64,000 nucleotides of DNA from Cupriavidus sp. WKF15 (GTDB lineage Bacteria > Pseudomonadota > Gammaproteobacteria > Burkholderiales > Burkholderiaceae): positions 806,001-870,000 of the forward strand of contig NZ_CP119572.1 in the NCBI RefSeq assembly GCF_029278605.1, written 5' to 3'. The position numbers and the translations under genes are program-made. This document shows positions 26,536-35,268 of this stretch, in pieces (positions within the stretch are counted from its first letter, which is position 1; every line of letters begins with the position of its first letter). Under the pieces are notes generated by a model that was given only the letters and a program-made list of their open reading frames with translations, ran no database searches and was not told where the DNA came from.

Positions 26536-26566
26536 CTTGGTTTCGCTGCACGGCGACCAAGTTACC

Positions 26567-26656
<90 letters not shown>

Positions 26657-26717
26657 ATACAAGAAGCTGCCGACTGTTTCGACCACCGGCAGACAAGAAG
26701 ACTGTAGTAAAACTCAG

Positions 26718-26756
26718 ACCGACTCTTGCGCAAGCAAGCGTCGGTTTTGTTTTTTG
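26718..26756 (+). terminator. Rho-independent terminator after tRNA-Ser
   Basis: ACCGAC pairs with GTCGGT, with an inner CTTGC / GCAAG pair, and is followed by TTTGTTTTTT. Confidence 0.85.
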
Positions 26757-26796
26757 TGCGCCGGTTTGTTACGTGCCGGACTTCCGAGGGCAGCCG

Positions 26797-27669
26797 ATGA
26801 CATCCACTCCCGCCGAACCGCCGCGTTTCCAGGGCGATCCCGACGAACTGCCTCGCGATGCCGGCCTGGTTCCCGGCATGCCGTACCGGCACTACAAGGG
26901 TGGCGCCTATGCCGTGGTCGGCGTGGGCCGGTTCGAGGCCGACCTGTCGCCGGTGGTGGTCTATCAAGCGATGCGTGATCGTTCCCTGCTGTGGGTGCGT
27001 GCCGCGGAGGTCTTCACCGAGCCCGTGGCCACCACGCAAGGCACGGTACCGCGCTTTGCGCCGGACTGGCCGGCTGCGCTGGCCTGCCTCGATTTCCTGC
27101 CGCGCAAGGCAGTCCTCGAAGTGCTGGCGCAGTATGACGCGCCATACCGGCACTATCACGATCGCCGCCATGTGCTCGAGATGTTCGAACAGGCACAGGT
27201 GCGGGGCGTGGCGCTGAATCCTGCCCAGGCGCTGGCGGTGCTGTTCCATGACGCCGTGTATGTCCCCGGCTGCGAACACAACGAGGCCGCGTCCGCCGCG
27301 CTGATCCCGACCATGGCGCCGGGCGTCGATGCCGCCACCATCGCGCTGGCCGCGCAGATCGTGCTGGATACGCGCACGCACGAGGCCACGGTCGCTGACT
27401 CGGCGCTAGTGCTCGATCTGGACCTTTATCGGCTCGCCGTGCCAGCGGCAGACTTCGACGCATACAGCCTTGCCGTCTTCGAAGAGAACCGTGCGTTGCT
27501 GGCGGCGCAAACCGGGCTTGCGGACGAGCCGCTGATGCAGGCCTTCCGCGAACGCCGCGCTGCCTTCCTGTCCACGCTCGCGCAGCGTCCGCGGCTATTC
27601 GGCACCGACGCCTTCGCCGACTGCGAGGCACCGGCGCGCGCCAACATTGCGCGCGTTGCCGGCGGCTGA
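26797..27669 (+). CDS. DUF1653 - HD-superfamily phosphohydrolase fusion
   Basis: 290 residues from the ATG at 26797, with GAGGG 6 bases upstream. The N-terminal part (about 25-90) matches DUF1653: MPYRHYKGGAYAVVG, YQAMRDRSLLWVRAAEVF. The C-terminal part is a predicted metal-dependent HD hydrolase of the COG4339 type: RHYHDRRHVLEMF gives the first histidine, LFHDAVYVPG the His-Asp pair and EHNEAASA the conserved helix. Such enzymes are thought to hydrolyse phosphate esters, possibly nucleotides. Both modules usually occur as separate proteins. It is followed by a PAP2 phosphatase gene 4 bases later. Confidence 0.82.
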   Translation: MTSTPAEPPRFQGDPDELPRDAGLVPGMPYRHYKGGAYAVVGVGRFEADLSPVVVYQAMRDRSLLWVRAAEVFTEPVATTQGTVPRFAPDWPAALACLDFLPRKAVLEVLAQYDAPYRHYHDRRHVLEMFEQAQVRGVALNPAQALAVLFHDAVYVPGCEHNEAASAALIPTMAPGVDAATIALAAQIVLDTRTHEATVADSALVLDLDLYRLAVPAADFDAYSLAVFEENRALLAAQTGLADEPLMQAFRERRAAFLSTLAQRPRLFGTDAFADCEAPARANIARVAGG

Positions 27670-27673
27670 ATAC

Positions 27674-28795
27674 ATGCGCGAGGCAAGTGCGGCCATGGTG
27701 ATGCCCGCCAACGCGCTGGGCGTGCTGGCGCTGTTCGCGCTGGCGGCCGTGCTGCTGTTCTGGCTGATTCCGCTGTTGCTCATCATCCTTCGGCCTTTAG
27801 TGAGCCGGCTCGATGCGTGGCGTGCCGCAGGCGTGGCGGCATTGTCCAGGCGCACCGCCGACGCCGGCGGCCGCCCGTCGCGGCTGGGTGCCGTGACGCT
27901 GCGCATGCTGGAGCGCGACGCCGCCGAGTTGCTGCTCGTTGCCGCCGCAGGCGCGATCCTGCTGGCCTGCGGCGGCGCGCTGCTCTGGCTGGTCGATGGG
28001 ATTGCAGAAGGGCACGGTATCGTCGCGCTGGACCATGCGGTATTCGACCAGCTGCGCGCGGCGCGGCAAGACTGGCTCGATGTCGCCATGATTGCCGTCA
28101 CCGAGCTGGGCGGCGCTCGAATCTCGGTAGCGGTGGGCGTCGTGGTCTTCGCCTGGCTGGCGTGGCGGCGCGCGTGGGCCGCCGCGGCGTACTGGGCCAT
28201 CGCTCTGCTCGGTGCGCGCGCCTGCGTGTTGGCGCTCAAGTTCGGCTTGCAGCGCCATCGTCCGGCCAGCATCTACAGCGGACTGGAGTCCTACTCGTTC
28301 CCGAGCGGCCATGCCACCAGCAGCATGGTTACCTATGGCTTTCTCGCCTTGCTGGTCTGCCTGCGCCAGCCATGGCGCGTGCGCGTGCCGGTGCTCGCGC
28401 TGACAACCGTTGCGGTGACGGCGATCGGCCTGTCGCGACTGTACCTGGGCATGCACTGGTTCTCCGACGTGGCGGCCGGATTTGCACTGGGTCTTGCGTG
28501 GATCACCTTGCTCGGTACGGCCTATGTGATGCTGCACGTTCCCGCGCGGCTACCGGCGTGGCAGCTGGGCGCGATCGCCGCGGCTACGGTCGTGGCGGCT
28601 GCCGGTTATCTGATTGCATTCCGACTGCCGGACAGGATCGGGCAGTACCGGCGGGCGGGCGCGCTCAGCGACCCGGTTGCGGCGCCGGTTCCTCCGGCGC
28701 TTCCGTTGTCCCGACCGGCAGGCGCGACACCAGAAGCTGATCGATCTTGTGGTGGTCGATGTCCAGCACCTCAAAGCGGAAGCCCGCCACGGTGA
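27674..28795 (+). CDS. PAP2-family membrane phosphatase with C-terminal tail overlapping the next gene
   Basis: 373 residues from the ATG at 27674; ATG codons at 27695 and 27698 are possible. The PAP2 signature is complete: KFGLQRHRP, YSFPSGHATSS and SRLYLGMHWFSDVAAG, which supply the phosphohistidine site. Six to seven membrane helices are visible. The enzyme likely removes phosphate from undecaprenyl pyrophosphate or phosphatidate in the inner membrane. The last 43 codons (Pro/Ala-rich then basic) run antisense through the 3' end of the CorC-like gene, an overlap of 131 bases. It follows the HD hydrolase gene closely, so the two are probably cotranscribed. Confidence 0.85.
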   Translation: MREASAAMVMPANALGVLALFALAAVLLFWLIPLLLIILRPLVSRLDAWRAAGVAALSRRTADAGGRPSRLGAVTLRMLERDAAELLLVAAAGAILLACGGALLWLVDGIAEGHGIVALDHAVFDQLRAARQDWLDVAMIAVTELGGARISVAVGVVVFAWLAWRRAWAAAAYWAIALLGARACVLALKFGLQRHRPASIYSGLESYSFPSGHATSSMVTYGFLALLVCLRQPWRVRVPVLALTTVAVTAIGLSRLYLGMHWFSDVAAGFALGLAWITLLGTAYVMLHVPARLPAWQLGAIAAATVVAAAGYLIAFRLPDRIGQYRRAGALSDPVAAPVPPALPLSRPAGATPEADRSCGGRCPAPQSGSPPR

Positions 28796-29996
28796 TCGAT
28801 TCCGACTTCTTCGGAATGCGCTTGAGCGCGTAGATCACCAGCCCGGCCACCGTATCGACGTAGTCTTCGCCGGGCAGCGAGTCGATCTCCAGCGCCTTCT
28901 TCAGGTCGACCAGCGGCGTGAGTCCATCCACCAGCCACGAGCTGTCGTCGCGCCGCACGATCTGCTCGTCTTCGCTCGAATAGAGGATGTCCCCCATCAG
29001 GGCGCCGACGATATCGTCGAGCGTGACGATGCCGACCACGATGCCGTACTCGTTCATCACCACGGCAAAGTTCTCGTGCATTTCGCGAAAGCGCGTGAGC
29101 GCTTCGGACAATGTCAGCGTGTCGGGAATCACCAGCACGTTCTTGTCGTGGTGCTTGCCGATATTGCCGATCACCGTCGCGCTCTCGTCGGCCAGCAGCA
29201 ATTGCAGGATGTCCTTGGAGGCGATGTAGCCCTGCACGTCGTCGAGATCGTGGCCGCATACCGGATACTGCGCGTGCGGCTGGTTGACGAGCTTGCGCCG
29301 CACGCTGTCGGCGGTCTCGTCCAGGCTCAGGTAGACCACGTCGTCGCGCGGCGTCATGATCGCCGTGACGTTCTTGGAGTCCAGTTCGAACACGTTCTCG
29401 ATCAGGTGGATCTCGTGCTTGAGCAGCACGCCGGCTTCGGCGCCGGCGTCGACCATGGCGGCGATATCCTCGGTGGTGATTTGCTCGACGGTCTTGGTCG
29501 GCAGGCCAAACAGCCGCAGGGTCGCATCGGCCGCGGCGTTGAACACGAAGACCAGCGGCTTGAGCACGCGCAGCAACGTCAGGATGGGATCGATCACCGC
29601 GAGCGCGCATGCCTCGGGAAAGGACATGGCGATGCGCTTGGGGATCAGGTCGGCAAACTGGATGAACAGCAGAGTGACGATCAGGAACGAGCCGATGTTC
29701 GCGACGCGCTGCGCGATGCCGGCGTCCATATAGGGTGACAGCCCCGCGAATACCAGGTCCGAGACATGTTTTTCACCGAGGATACCGGCCAGGATCGCGA
29801 CACTGTTCACGCCGATCTGCACGATCGTGAAGAAGTTTCCGGGCTCTTCCTTGAGCAGAAGCACCTTGGTGGCGCGGCGGTCGCCGCGTTCGGACAGGGT
29901 CTGCAGCTTGGTGCGGCGGGCGGCGGTCAGCGCGATCTCGGAAATCGAGAAGAAGGCACTGATCAGGATCAGGAGGAGCAGGGTCAGTACGAACAT
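28665..29996 (-). CDS. CorC/HlyC-type (hemolysin-family) membrane protein with CBS domains
   Basis: 443 residues. A DUF21/CNNM transmembrane domain fills about residues 1-190, beginning with the hydrophobic MFVLTLLLLILISAFFSISE. Two CBS domains follow (about 205-325, containing IMTPRDDVVYL), and a CorC_HlyC domain closes the protein (VDGLTPLVDL and the region to 425). Members are implicated in Mg2+ or Co2+ efflux and polyamine export, not haemolysis. Its 3' end overlaps the tail of the PAP2 gene by 131 bases. Confidence 0.9.
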   Translation of the reverse strand: MFVLTLLLLILISAFFSISEIALTAARRTKLQTLSERGDRRATKVLLLKEEPGNFFTIVQIGVNSVAILAGILGEKHVSDLVFAGLSPYMDAGIAQRVANIGSFLIVTLLFIQFADLIPKRIAMSFPEACALAVIDPILTLLRVLKPLVFVFNAAADATLRLFGLPTKTVEQITTEDIAAMVDAGAEAGVLLKHEIHLIENVFELDSKNVTAIMTPRDDVVYLSLDETADSVRRKLVNQPHAQYPVCGHDLDDVQGYIASKDILQLLLADESATVIGNIGKHHDKNVLVIPDTLTLSEALTRFREMHENFAVVMNEYGIVVGIVTLDDIVGALMGDILYSSEDEQIVRRDDSSWLVDGLTPLVDLKKALEIDSLPGEDYVDTVAGLVIYALKRIPKKSESITVAGFRFEVLDIDHHKIDQLLVSRLPVGTTEAPEEPAPQPGR

Positions 29997-30057
29997 GGCT
30001 GGATGCAGGCGCCGTTCGGGCGCCTTGATGATGGTGCAGGCCGCGCGAGGCTGTCAA

Positions 30058-31032
30058 TCAATCGCGCCCCCGGGCGTTGGCAGCCATAGTGGCGTCGAAG
30101 CTGGCAACGGGAGTTTCGAGCCGCTCGGGCAGGGTGGCGGCGAGAGCCGCGGCGGCCTGCGCGAACTGCGCGCGCATGTCGTCCACCAGGCTTGACGCGG
30201 CGCGGTGGCTCGCGCGCAGCAACTGTATTTCGAACGGCAGGGCAGGCTGCACGGCATGAAGCGAGACGCGGCCGAGGCTGGCGCTCAGCGCCGTGTACTG
30301 GTCCAGCAGGGCCATGCCCAGGCCGGCTTCCACCAGCGACAGTGCCAGCGAATACGTTTGCACTTCCAGCGTGGAGCGCGGTTCCAGCGCATGCCGCGCC
30401 AGGGTTTGGCGCACGAGCAGGCCGAGCGAACTGTTGTCGTCATAGCCGATGAAGGGCCGCTCCATCAGCTTGCGCATGGACACCACCTGGCGCCGGCCGC
30501 CGGCGGGCAAGGGCTGGCCGCGCGGTACCGCAAGCAGCATATGGCCGGCAGCCACCGGCTCGGAGGTGATGGCTTCATGGCGCGGCGGCGAGAAGGCGAA
30601 ACCCAGGTCGATCTGGTTGGCGAGCAGCGCGTCGACGATCTCGTCGGTATGGTGGGTCAGCACCTGGACCTGGGTGTCGGGGTAGCGCGCGCAGAAGCCG
30701 CGCACCGCCGGCACCAGCAGCGGGCCGGCCAGGCTTGGCGTGGCGGCCACGCGCAGGCGCCCGGCGCCCTTGTGGCGCAGGCTTTCCGATACGCGCCGCA
30801 CGCGCTCGATCTCGCCATATAGCCTTTCGACATCGCCGTACAGCGCGGTGGCCTCGGGCGTCGCTTGCAGGCGGCCGCGCACGCGCTCGAACAGCCGGAA
30901 GCCGAGCGAGGCCTCGGCATGCTGCAGCACGCGCGTGACCACGGGTTGCGAGACGTGGAGCAGGCGCGCGGCCTCGCTGACCGTACCGGTCAGCATGATG
31001 GCGCGGAAGACTTCGATCTGGCGCAATCGCAT
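30058..31032 (-). CDS. LysR-family transcriptional regulator, OccR/NocR-like
   Basis: 324 residues from the ATG at 31032, where the conserved helix-turn-helix begins (MRLRQIEVFRAIMLTGTVSE, then AARLLHVSQPVVTRVLQHAE); an upstream start at 31101 would add 23 residues. The C-terminal part is a periplasmic-binding-like effector domain. The HTH with QPVVTRVLQ is close to the opine-responsive regulators of the OccR group. It is divergent from a D-amino-acid dehydrogenase gene, so it probably controls that gene and the downstream transport genes in response to an amino acid or opine. Confidence 0.87.
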   Translation of the reverse strand: MRLRQIEVFRAIMLTGTVSEAARLLHVSQPVVTRVLQHAEASLGFRLFERVRGRLQATPEATALYGDVERLYGEIERVRRVSESLRHKGAGRLRVAATPSLAGPLLVPAVRGFCARYPDTQVQVLTHHTDEIVDALLANQIDLGFAFSPPRHEAITSEPVAAGHMLLAVPRGQPLPAGGRRQVVSMRKLMERPFIGYDDNSSLGLLVRQTLARHALEPRSTLEVQTYSLALSLVEAGLGMALLDQYTALSASLGRVSLHAVQPALPFEIQLLRASHRAASSLVDDMRAQFAQAAAALAATLPERLETPVASFDATMAANARGRD

Positions 31033-31156
31033 GGTGGAGATGCTGGTGCGTGGCGGCCTATAGCCTGAAGACATATTCTGGCACGTATTGGCATTGGGCA
31101 AGCCGCGTGCGCTCGATTACGCTGCTGCCATCGGATCGGAAGCGAGAAGGATGGCA

Positions 31157-32437
31157 ATGCGGGTAGTGATCGTTGGCGCCGGCGTGGTCGGCATGACCAG
31201 CGCCTGGCGCCTGGCACAGGATGGCCACGAAGTGACCGTGCTCGAGCGGCATGACGGCCCTGGCGAGGAAACCAGCTTCGCCAACGGCGGCCAGCTCAGC
31301 TACAGCTACGTGGCGCCGCTGGCCGGGCCGGGCGTGATGGGCAAGGTGCCGGGCTGGCTCCTGCGCCACGATTCGCCCATGCGCTTCCGGCCCGTGGCGG
31401 ACCCGGCGCAGTGGCGCTGGCTGGCCGCGTTCATGCGCGCATGCAACGCCGCCACCAGCGAGGCCACCACGCGCAAGCTGCTGCGCCTGGCGTTCTACTC
31501 GCGCGACCTGATGCAGGCGTTCGTGGCCAGCGAAGGCGGCAAGGCCGGAGCGGGGACGGACTTCGATTTTGCGCGGCGCGGCAAACTGATTGTGCACCGC
31601 GATGGCGCCGCGTTCGAGTCGGCGCGGCGCCTGCTTGACTATCAGGCCAGCCTGGGCTGCGAGCAGCAGGCGCTGGACCGGGAGGCTTGCGTGGCGCTGG
31701 AGCCCGCGCTGCAGGGCATCCGCAACGAGATTGCCGGCGCGATCTATACGCCGAGCGAGGAAGTGGGCGACTGCCACCGCTTCTGCCTGTCGCTGGCACG
31801 GTTGCTGCAGCAGCGGCCCGGCGTGTCGATGCGCTTCGGTACCATCGTGCAGGGATTGGTGCGGGAAGGGGATCGCATTGCCGGTGTGCAAACGGCTTCC
31901 GGGGTGGTGCCGGCCGATGCCGTGGTGGTGGCCGGCGGCATCGGCAGCGTGCCGCTGCTGCGCCCGCTGGGCGTGCGTCCGATGCTGTGGCCGCTGAAGG
32001 GATATAGCATCACCGTGCCGCTGTCGGGCGGCGCGCGCGCACCGCATATCAGCATCACGGATTTCGCCAACAAGATCGTCTATGCGCGCATCGGCAATAC
32101 GCTGCGCGTTGCTGGCATGGCCGACCTGGTGCGCGGAGGCGCGCGTATCGATCCGGAGCGCGTCGGCACGCTGGTGTCGCAGACGCGTGCACTGTTTGAC
32201 GGTATCGTGCCCGATATCCCGCTGGCGCAGCTGCAGCCCTGGGCGGGACTGCGGCCTGCCACGCCGGACGGCTTGCCGATGGTCGGTCCATCGCGGGTGC
32301 GCGGCCTGTGGCTCAATCTCGGGCACGGCGCGCTGGGCTTCACGCTTGCCATGGGCAGCGCGGGCCTGCTGGCCGACCGGCTCGCCGGCCGCACGCCAGC
32401 CGTCAACGCAGAGGAATTTTCCGCCGCGCGCGCATAG
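31157..32437 (+). CDS. D-amino-acid dehydrogenase (DadA family)
   Basis: 426 residues from the ATG at 31157; AGAAGG ends 6 bases upstream, better spaced than for the ATG at 31151. It is an FAD-dependent deaminating dehydrogenase that passes electrons to the respiratory chain. The dinucleotide motif VVIVGAGVVGMTSAW is at the N-terminus, FANGGQLSYSYVAPL is the family hallmark and PWAGLRPATPDGLPMVG is near the C-terminus. It is followed by two amino-acid-binding proteins. Since the regulator resembles OccR, an opine or arginine-derived substrate is possible; dadA paralogues are common so no symbol is assigned. Confidence 0.88.
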   Translation: MRVVIVGAGVVGMTSAWRLAQDGHEVTVLERHDGPGEETSFANGGQLSYSYVAPLAGPGVMGKVPGWLLRHDSPMRFRPVADPAQWRWLAAFMRACNAATSEATTRKLLRLAFYSRDLMQAFVASEGGKAGAGTDFDFARRGKLIVHRDGAAFESARRLLDYQASLGCEQQALDREACVALEPALQGIRNEIAGAIYTPSEEVGDCHRFCLSLARLLQQRPGVSMRFGTIVQGLVREGDRIAGVQTASGVVPADAVVVAGGIGSVPLLRPLGVRPMLWPLKGYSITVPLSGGARAPHISITDFANKIVYARIGNTLRVAGMADLVRGGARIDPERVGTLVSQTRALFDGIVPDIPLAQLQPWAGLRPATPDGLPMVGPSRVRGLWLNLGHGALGFTLAMGSAGLLADRLAGRTPAVNAEEFSAARA

Positions 32438-32517
32438 CCGCACGGCAGCGTCTTGCAGTACGTGGTTCCGAGGAAATGCCTCGATCAACAAGCACCCTCA
32501 ACAGAAGGAGCGCCAAC

Positions 32518-33444
32518 ATGAAGCAATCGCACACTTGCCGCAACCGGGTTCCCTTGCACCTGCTCGCAGCCGTCGCCCTCAGCCTGGTCAGCACATTCGC
32601 CGCGACGTCGGCCTGTGCCGCCGATGGCGATACGCTGCGCAAGATCAAGGAGAGCGGGGTGATCTCGCTCGGCTACCGCGAGTCGTCGATCCCGTTCTCG
32701 TACACCGACGGCAAGGAGGTGATGGGCTACTCGCACGAGATCCTGCTGCAGATCGTCGACAAGGTGAAGAGCGATCTCAAGATGCCGAACCTGCAGGTCA
32801 GGCTCACGCCGATTACCTCGCAGAACCGCATTCCGCTGGTACAGAACGGCACCATCGACATCGAGTGCGGCAGCACCACCAACAACCTTGAACGGCAGAA
32901 GCAGGTGGCGTTCTCGAACAGCCTGTTCGTGTACGGCATCAAGATGCTGACCAGGAAGGATTCGGGGGTGAAGGAGTTCACCGACCTGAAGGAGCGCAAC
33001 GTGGTCACCACCGCCGGGACCACTGGCGAGCGCCTATTGGTCAAGATGAATGGCGAGAAGGCCATGAACATGAACCTGATCAGCACCAAGGATCATGGCC
33101 AGTCTTTCCTGATCCTGGAAAGCGGCCGTGCCGCGGCCTTTGTCATGGACGAGCCGCTGCTGTACGGCGAGCGCACCAAGGCCAAGAACGCGGGCGACTG
33201 GGTGGTGGTGGGCGCGCCGTTGCAGACCGAGAACTACGCGTGCATGTTCCGCAAGGACGATCCTTCGTTCAAGAAGCTGGTCGACGGCGTGGTGGCGGAC
33301 CTGATGACCAGCGGCCGGGCCGAGAAGCTGTACAACAAGTGGTTCATGTCGCCGATCCCGCCGCGCGGTATCAACATGAACTACCCGCTGTCCGCCGACA
33401 TGAAGGCGCTGTTTGCCGCGCCGAACGACAAGGCGTTCCAGTAA
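32518..33444 (+). CDS. Periplasmic glutamate/aspartate-type binding protein of an ABC importer
   Basis: 308 residues; GAAGGAG lies 7 bases before the ATG at 32518. A signal peptide with cleavage after ACAA (near residue 35) is visible. The mature part is a GltI-like polar amino-acid-binding fold: LRKIKESGVISLGYRE, ITSQNRIPLVQNGTIDIECG, SNSLFVYGIKML. It lies 80 bases after the dehydrogenase gene and precedes a second binding-protein gene. No ATPase is nearby. Confidence 0.9.
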   Translation: MKQSHTCRNRVPLHLLAAVALSLVSTFAATSACAADGDTLRKIKESGVISLGYRESSIPFSYTDGKEVMGYSHEILLQIVDKVKSDLKMPNLQVRLTPITSQNRIPLVQNGTIDIECGSTTNNLERQKQVAFSNSLFVYGIKMLTRKDSGVKEFTDLKERNVVTTAGTTGERLLVKMNGEKAMNMNLISTKDHGQSFLILESGRAAAFVMDEPLLYGERTKAKNAGDWVVVGAPLQTENYACMFRKDDPSFKKLVDGVVADLMTSGRAEKLYNKWFMSPIPPRGINMNYPLSADMKALFAAPNDKAFQ

Positions 33445-33560
33445 AGACGAAACGCCGGCGGGGCAGGCTGGCAGTTATATAGCCATGATGAATCGTTATT
33501 TCCGTATCGATAGCGGTTGCGGTAGCGTTGAGGCCGATATAGGCTCATAGCAGCACAACC

Positions 33561-33593
33561 GGCCGGCAGGCCCTTCACAAGAGGCTGCCGGCC
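33561..33593 (+). promoter_or_regulatory. Intergenic hairpin between the two binding-protein genes
   Basis: GGCCGGCAG pairs perfectly with CTGCCGGCC across a 15-base loop, without a T run. It may stabilise the upstream mRNA or attenuate transcription into the second gene. Confidence 0.55.
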
Positions 33594-33617
33594 ATTCCGC
33601 ATCCCACTGGAGAACAT

Positions 33618-34430
33618 ATGCGATCGATTCGTCATGGCTGGCTCAAATCCCTGCTGGCTGCCTCGCTGATTGCCGGCGCCGCCGGCCTGACTGCCACCGC
33701 GGCCAGCGCCGCGGACCTGCTCGATAGCGTCAAGCAGGCCGGCGTGCTGAAGGTTGGCCTGGAAGGCACCTATCCGCCGTTCGGCTTCCGCGGTCCCAAG
33801 AACGAGCTCGACGGCTTTGACGTGGATGTGGCGCGTGCCGTCGCCGCCAAGCTCGGGGTGAAGCCGGAATTCGTCACGACCGAATGGAGCGGCATCATTG
33901 CCGGCCTGCAGGCGGGCAAGTTCGACGTGATCGTCAACCAGGTCTCGGTGACGCCGCAGCGCAAGCAGGTGCTGGACTTCTCCACGCCCTACGTCTATTC
34001 CGCCGCCCAGCTCATCCAGCGCAAGGATGACAAGCGCGAGTTCAAGTCGCTGGAAGAACTGAAGGGCCACAAGCTTGGCGTGAGCCTGGGCAGCAACTAC
34101 AACGACCTGGCCAAGTCGGTGCCGGGCATCGACGTCAAGACCTATCCCGGCGCGCCCGAGTATCTGCGCGACCTGGCCGCGCAGCGCGTCGATGCCGCGC
34201 TCAACGACCGGCTGATGGTGAACTACCTGATCAAGACCGCCAACCTGCCGCTGCGCCCCGGCGCGGTGGTGCCGGGCGCCAATGCCGAGGTTGCCATTCC
34301 GTTCCGCAAGGACAATCCGAAGTTCGCCCAGGCCATCGACCATGCGCTCGACGACCTGCGCAAGGACGGCACCCTGACCAAGCTGTCGGTGAAGTGGTTC
34401 GGCTCGGACGTGACCAAGCCCGGCAAGTAA
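33618..34430 (+). CDS. Periplasmic cystine/polar amino-acid binding protein (FliY/TcyJ-like)
   Basis: 270 residues with a Sec signal (cleavage after ASAA near residue 33). Mature motifs: LLDSVKQAGVLKVGLEGTYP, GFDVDVARAVAAKLG, TEWSGIIAGLQAGKFDVIV and FSTPYVYSAAQLI, which place it with the cystine/FliY cluster of solute-binding family 3. It is paired with the YecS-like permease downstream, from which a terminator-like hairpin separates it. Confidence 0.9.
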   Translation: MRSIRHGWLKSLLAASLIAGAAGLTATAASAADLLDSVKQAGVLKVGLEGTYPPFGFRGPKNELDGFDVDVARAVAAKLGVKPEFVTTEWSGIIAGLQAGKFDVIVNQVSVTPQRKQVLDFSTPYVYSAAQLIQRKDDKREFKSLEELKGHKLGVSLGSNYNDLAKSVPGIDVKTYPGAPEYLRDLAAQRVDAALNDRLMVNYLIKTANLPLRPGAVVPGANAEVAIPFRKDNPKFAQAIDHALDDLRKDGTLTKLSVKWFGSDVTKPGK

Positions 34431-34452
34431 GCCGCTTCTGCCTGTAACCCGT

Positions 34453-34483
34453 ACCCCGCCCGGCCGAAGGTCGCGCGGGGTTT
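34453..34483 (+). terminator. Terminator-like hairpin before the permease gene
   Basis: ACCCCGC pairs with GCGGGGT across a 15-base loop and is followed by TT. It probably reduces read-through from the binding-protein gene into the permease. Confidence 0.55.
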
Positions 34484-34537
34484 GCGCACATCCCGGCAGG
34501 CCGCTACGATGCGTGCATTTCCTTCTGCCTCCCCCAA

Positions 34538-35197
34538 ATGTCCGCTCTCCAGCTCGTATCCGATTCCTTGCCCGTGCTGCTGCAGGGCACGCTGCTGACC
34601 ATCAAGTTTGCACTGTGGTCGATGGCCTTCGGGCTGGTGCTGGGCACGGTGGTGGCGCTGATGGGCATCAGCCACAGCGCCTTCCTCAAGGGCATCGCGC
34701 GCGGGTACGTCAGCATCATGCGCGGTACGCCGCTGCTGGTGCAGATCTTTGTCGTCTACTACGGCTTGCCGGGCGTCGGCATCGCGCTGGAGCCGACGCC
34801 CGCCGGCGTGCTGACGCTTAGCCTCAATGTGGGGGCTTATCTTTCGGAGAGCATGCGCGGCGCGATTCTCGGCATTTCGCGTGGCCAGTGGCTGGCCGCG
34901 TACAGCCTTGGCCTGACGCCCGGACAGACGCTGCGCTATGTGGTGGGCCCGCAGGCGCTGCGCCTGGCGGTGCCGAGTCTTTCCAACAGCCTGATCAGCC
35001 TGATCAAGGACACCTCGCTGGTGTCGGTCATTACCGTGACGGAGTTGCTGCGCACGGCGCAGGAGGTCATTGCGGCCACATACCAGCCGTTGCCGCTATA
35101 CCTTTCGGTGGCGGCGATCTACTGGGTTCTCAGCACCGGGCTTTCGGGGCTGCAGCATATGCTGGAGCGCCGCTTGTCGTTGCCGGGGCGACACTGA
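34538..35197 (+). CDS. Amino-acid ABC transporter permease (YecS/TcyL-like)
   Basis: 219 residues with about five membrane helices of the HisM/GltJ type. The EAA-type loop that docks the ATPase is visible: ISRGQWLAAYSLGLTPGQTL followed by the conserved PQALRLAVPSLSNSLISLIKDTSL region. It is expected to form a cystine-type importer with the FliY-like protein. No ATP-binding subunit gene follows; a bidirectional terminator comes immediately after. Confidence 0.92.
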   Translation: MSALQLVSDSLPVLLQGTLLTIKFALWSMAFGLVLGTVVALMGISHSAFLKGIARGYVSIMRGTPLLVQIFVVYYGLPGVGIALEPTPAGVLTLSLNVGAYLSESMRGAILGISRGQWLAAYSLGLTPGQTLRYVVGPQALRLAVPSLSNSLISLIKDTSLVSVITVTELLRTAQEVIAATYQPLPLYLSVAAIYWVLSTGLSGLQHMLERRLSLPGRH

Positions 35198-35214
35198 GCA
35201 CCGATTCGGCAAAC

Positions 35215-35248
35215 AAGAAGGGCCAGCCCATTCGGGCTGGCCCTTCTT
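35215..35248. terminator. Bidirectional terminator between permease and cphA'
   Basis: A 15-bp perfect stem AAGAAGGGCCAGCCC / GGGCTGGCCCTTCTT with a four-base loop lies between two convergent genes. The A/T-rich stem base gives a T-containing tail in both directions. Confidence 0.85.
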
Positions 35249-35268
35249 CGCATGACTGAGCCGCCTGC

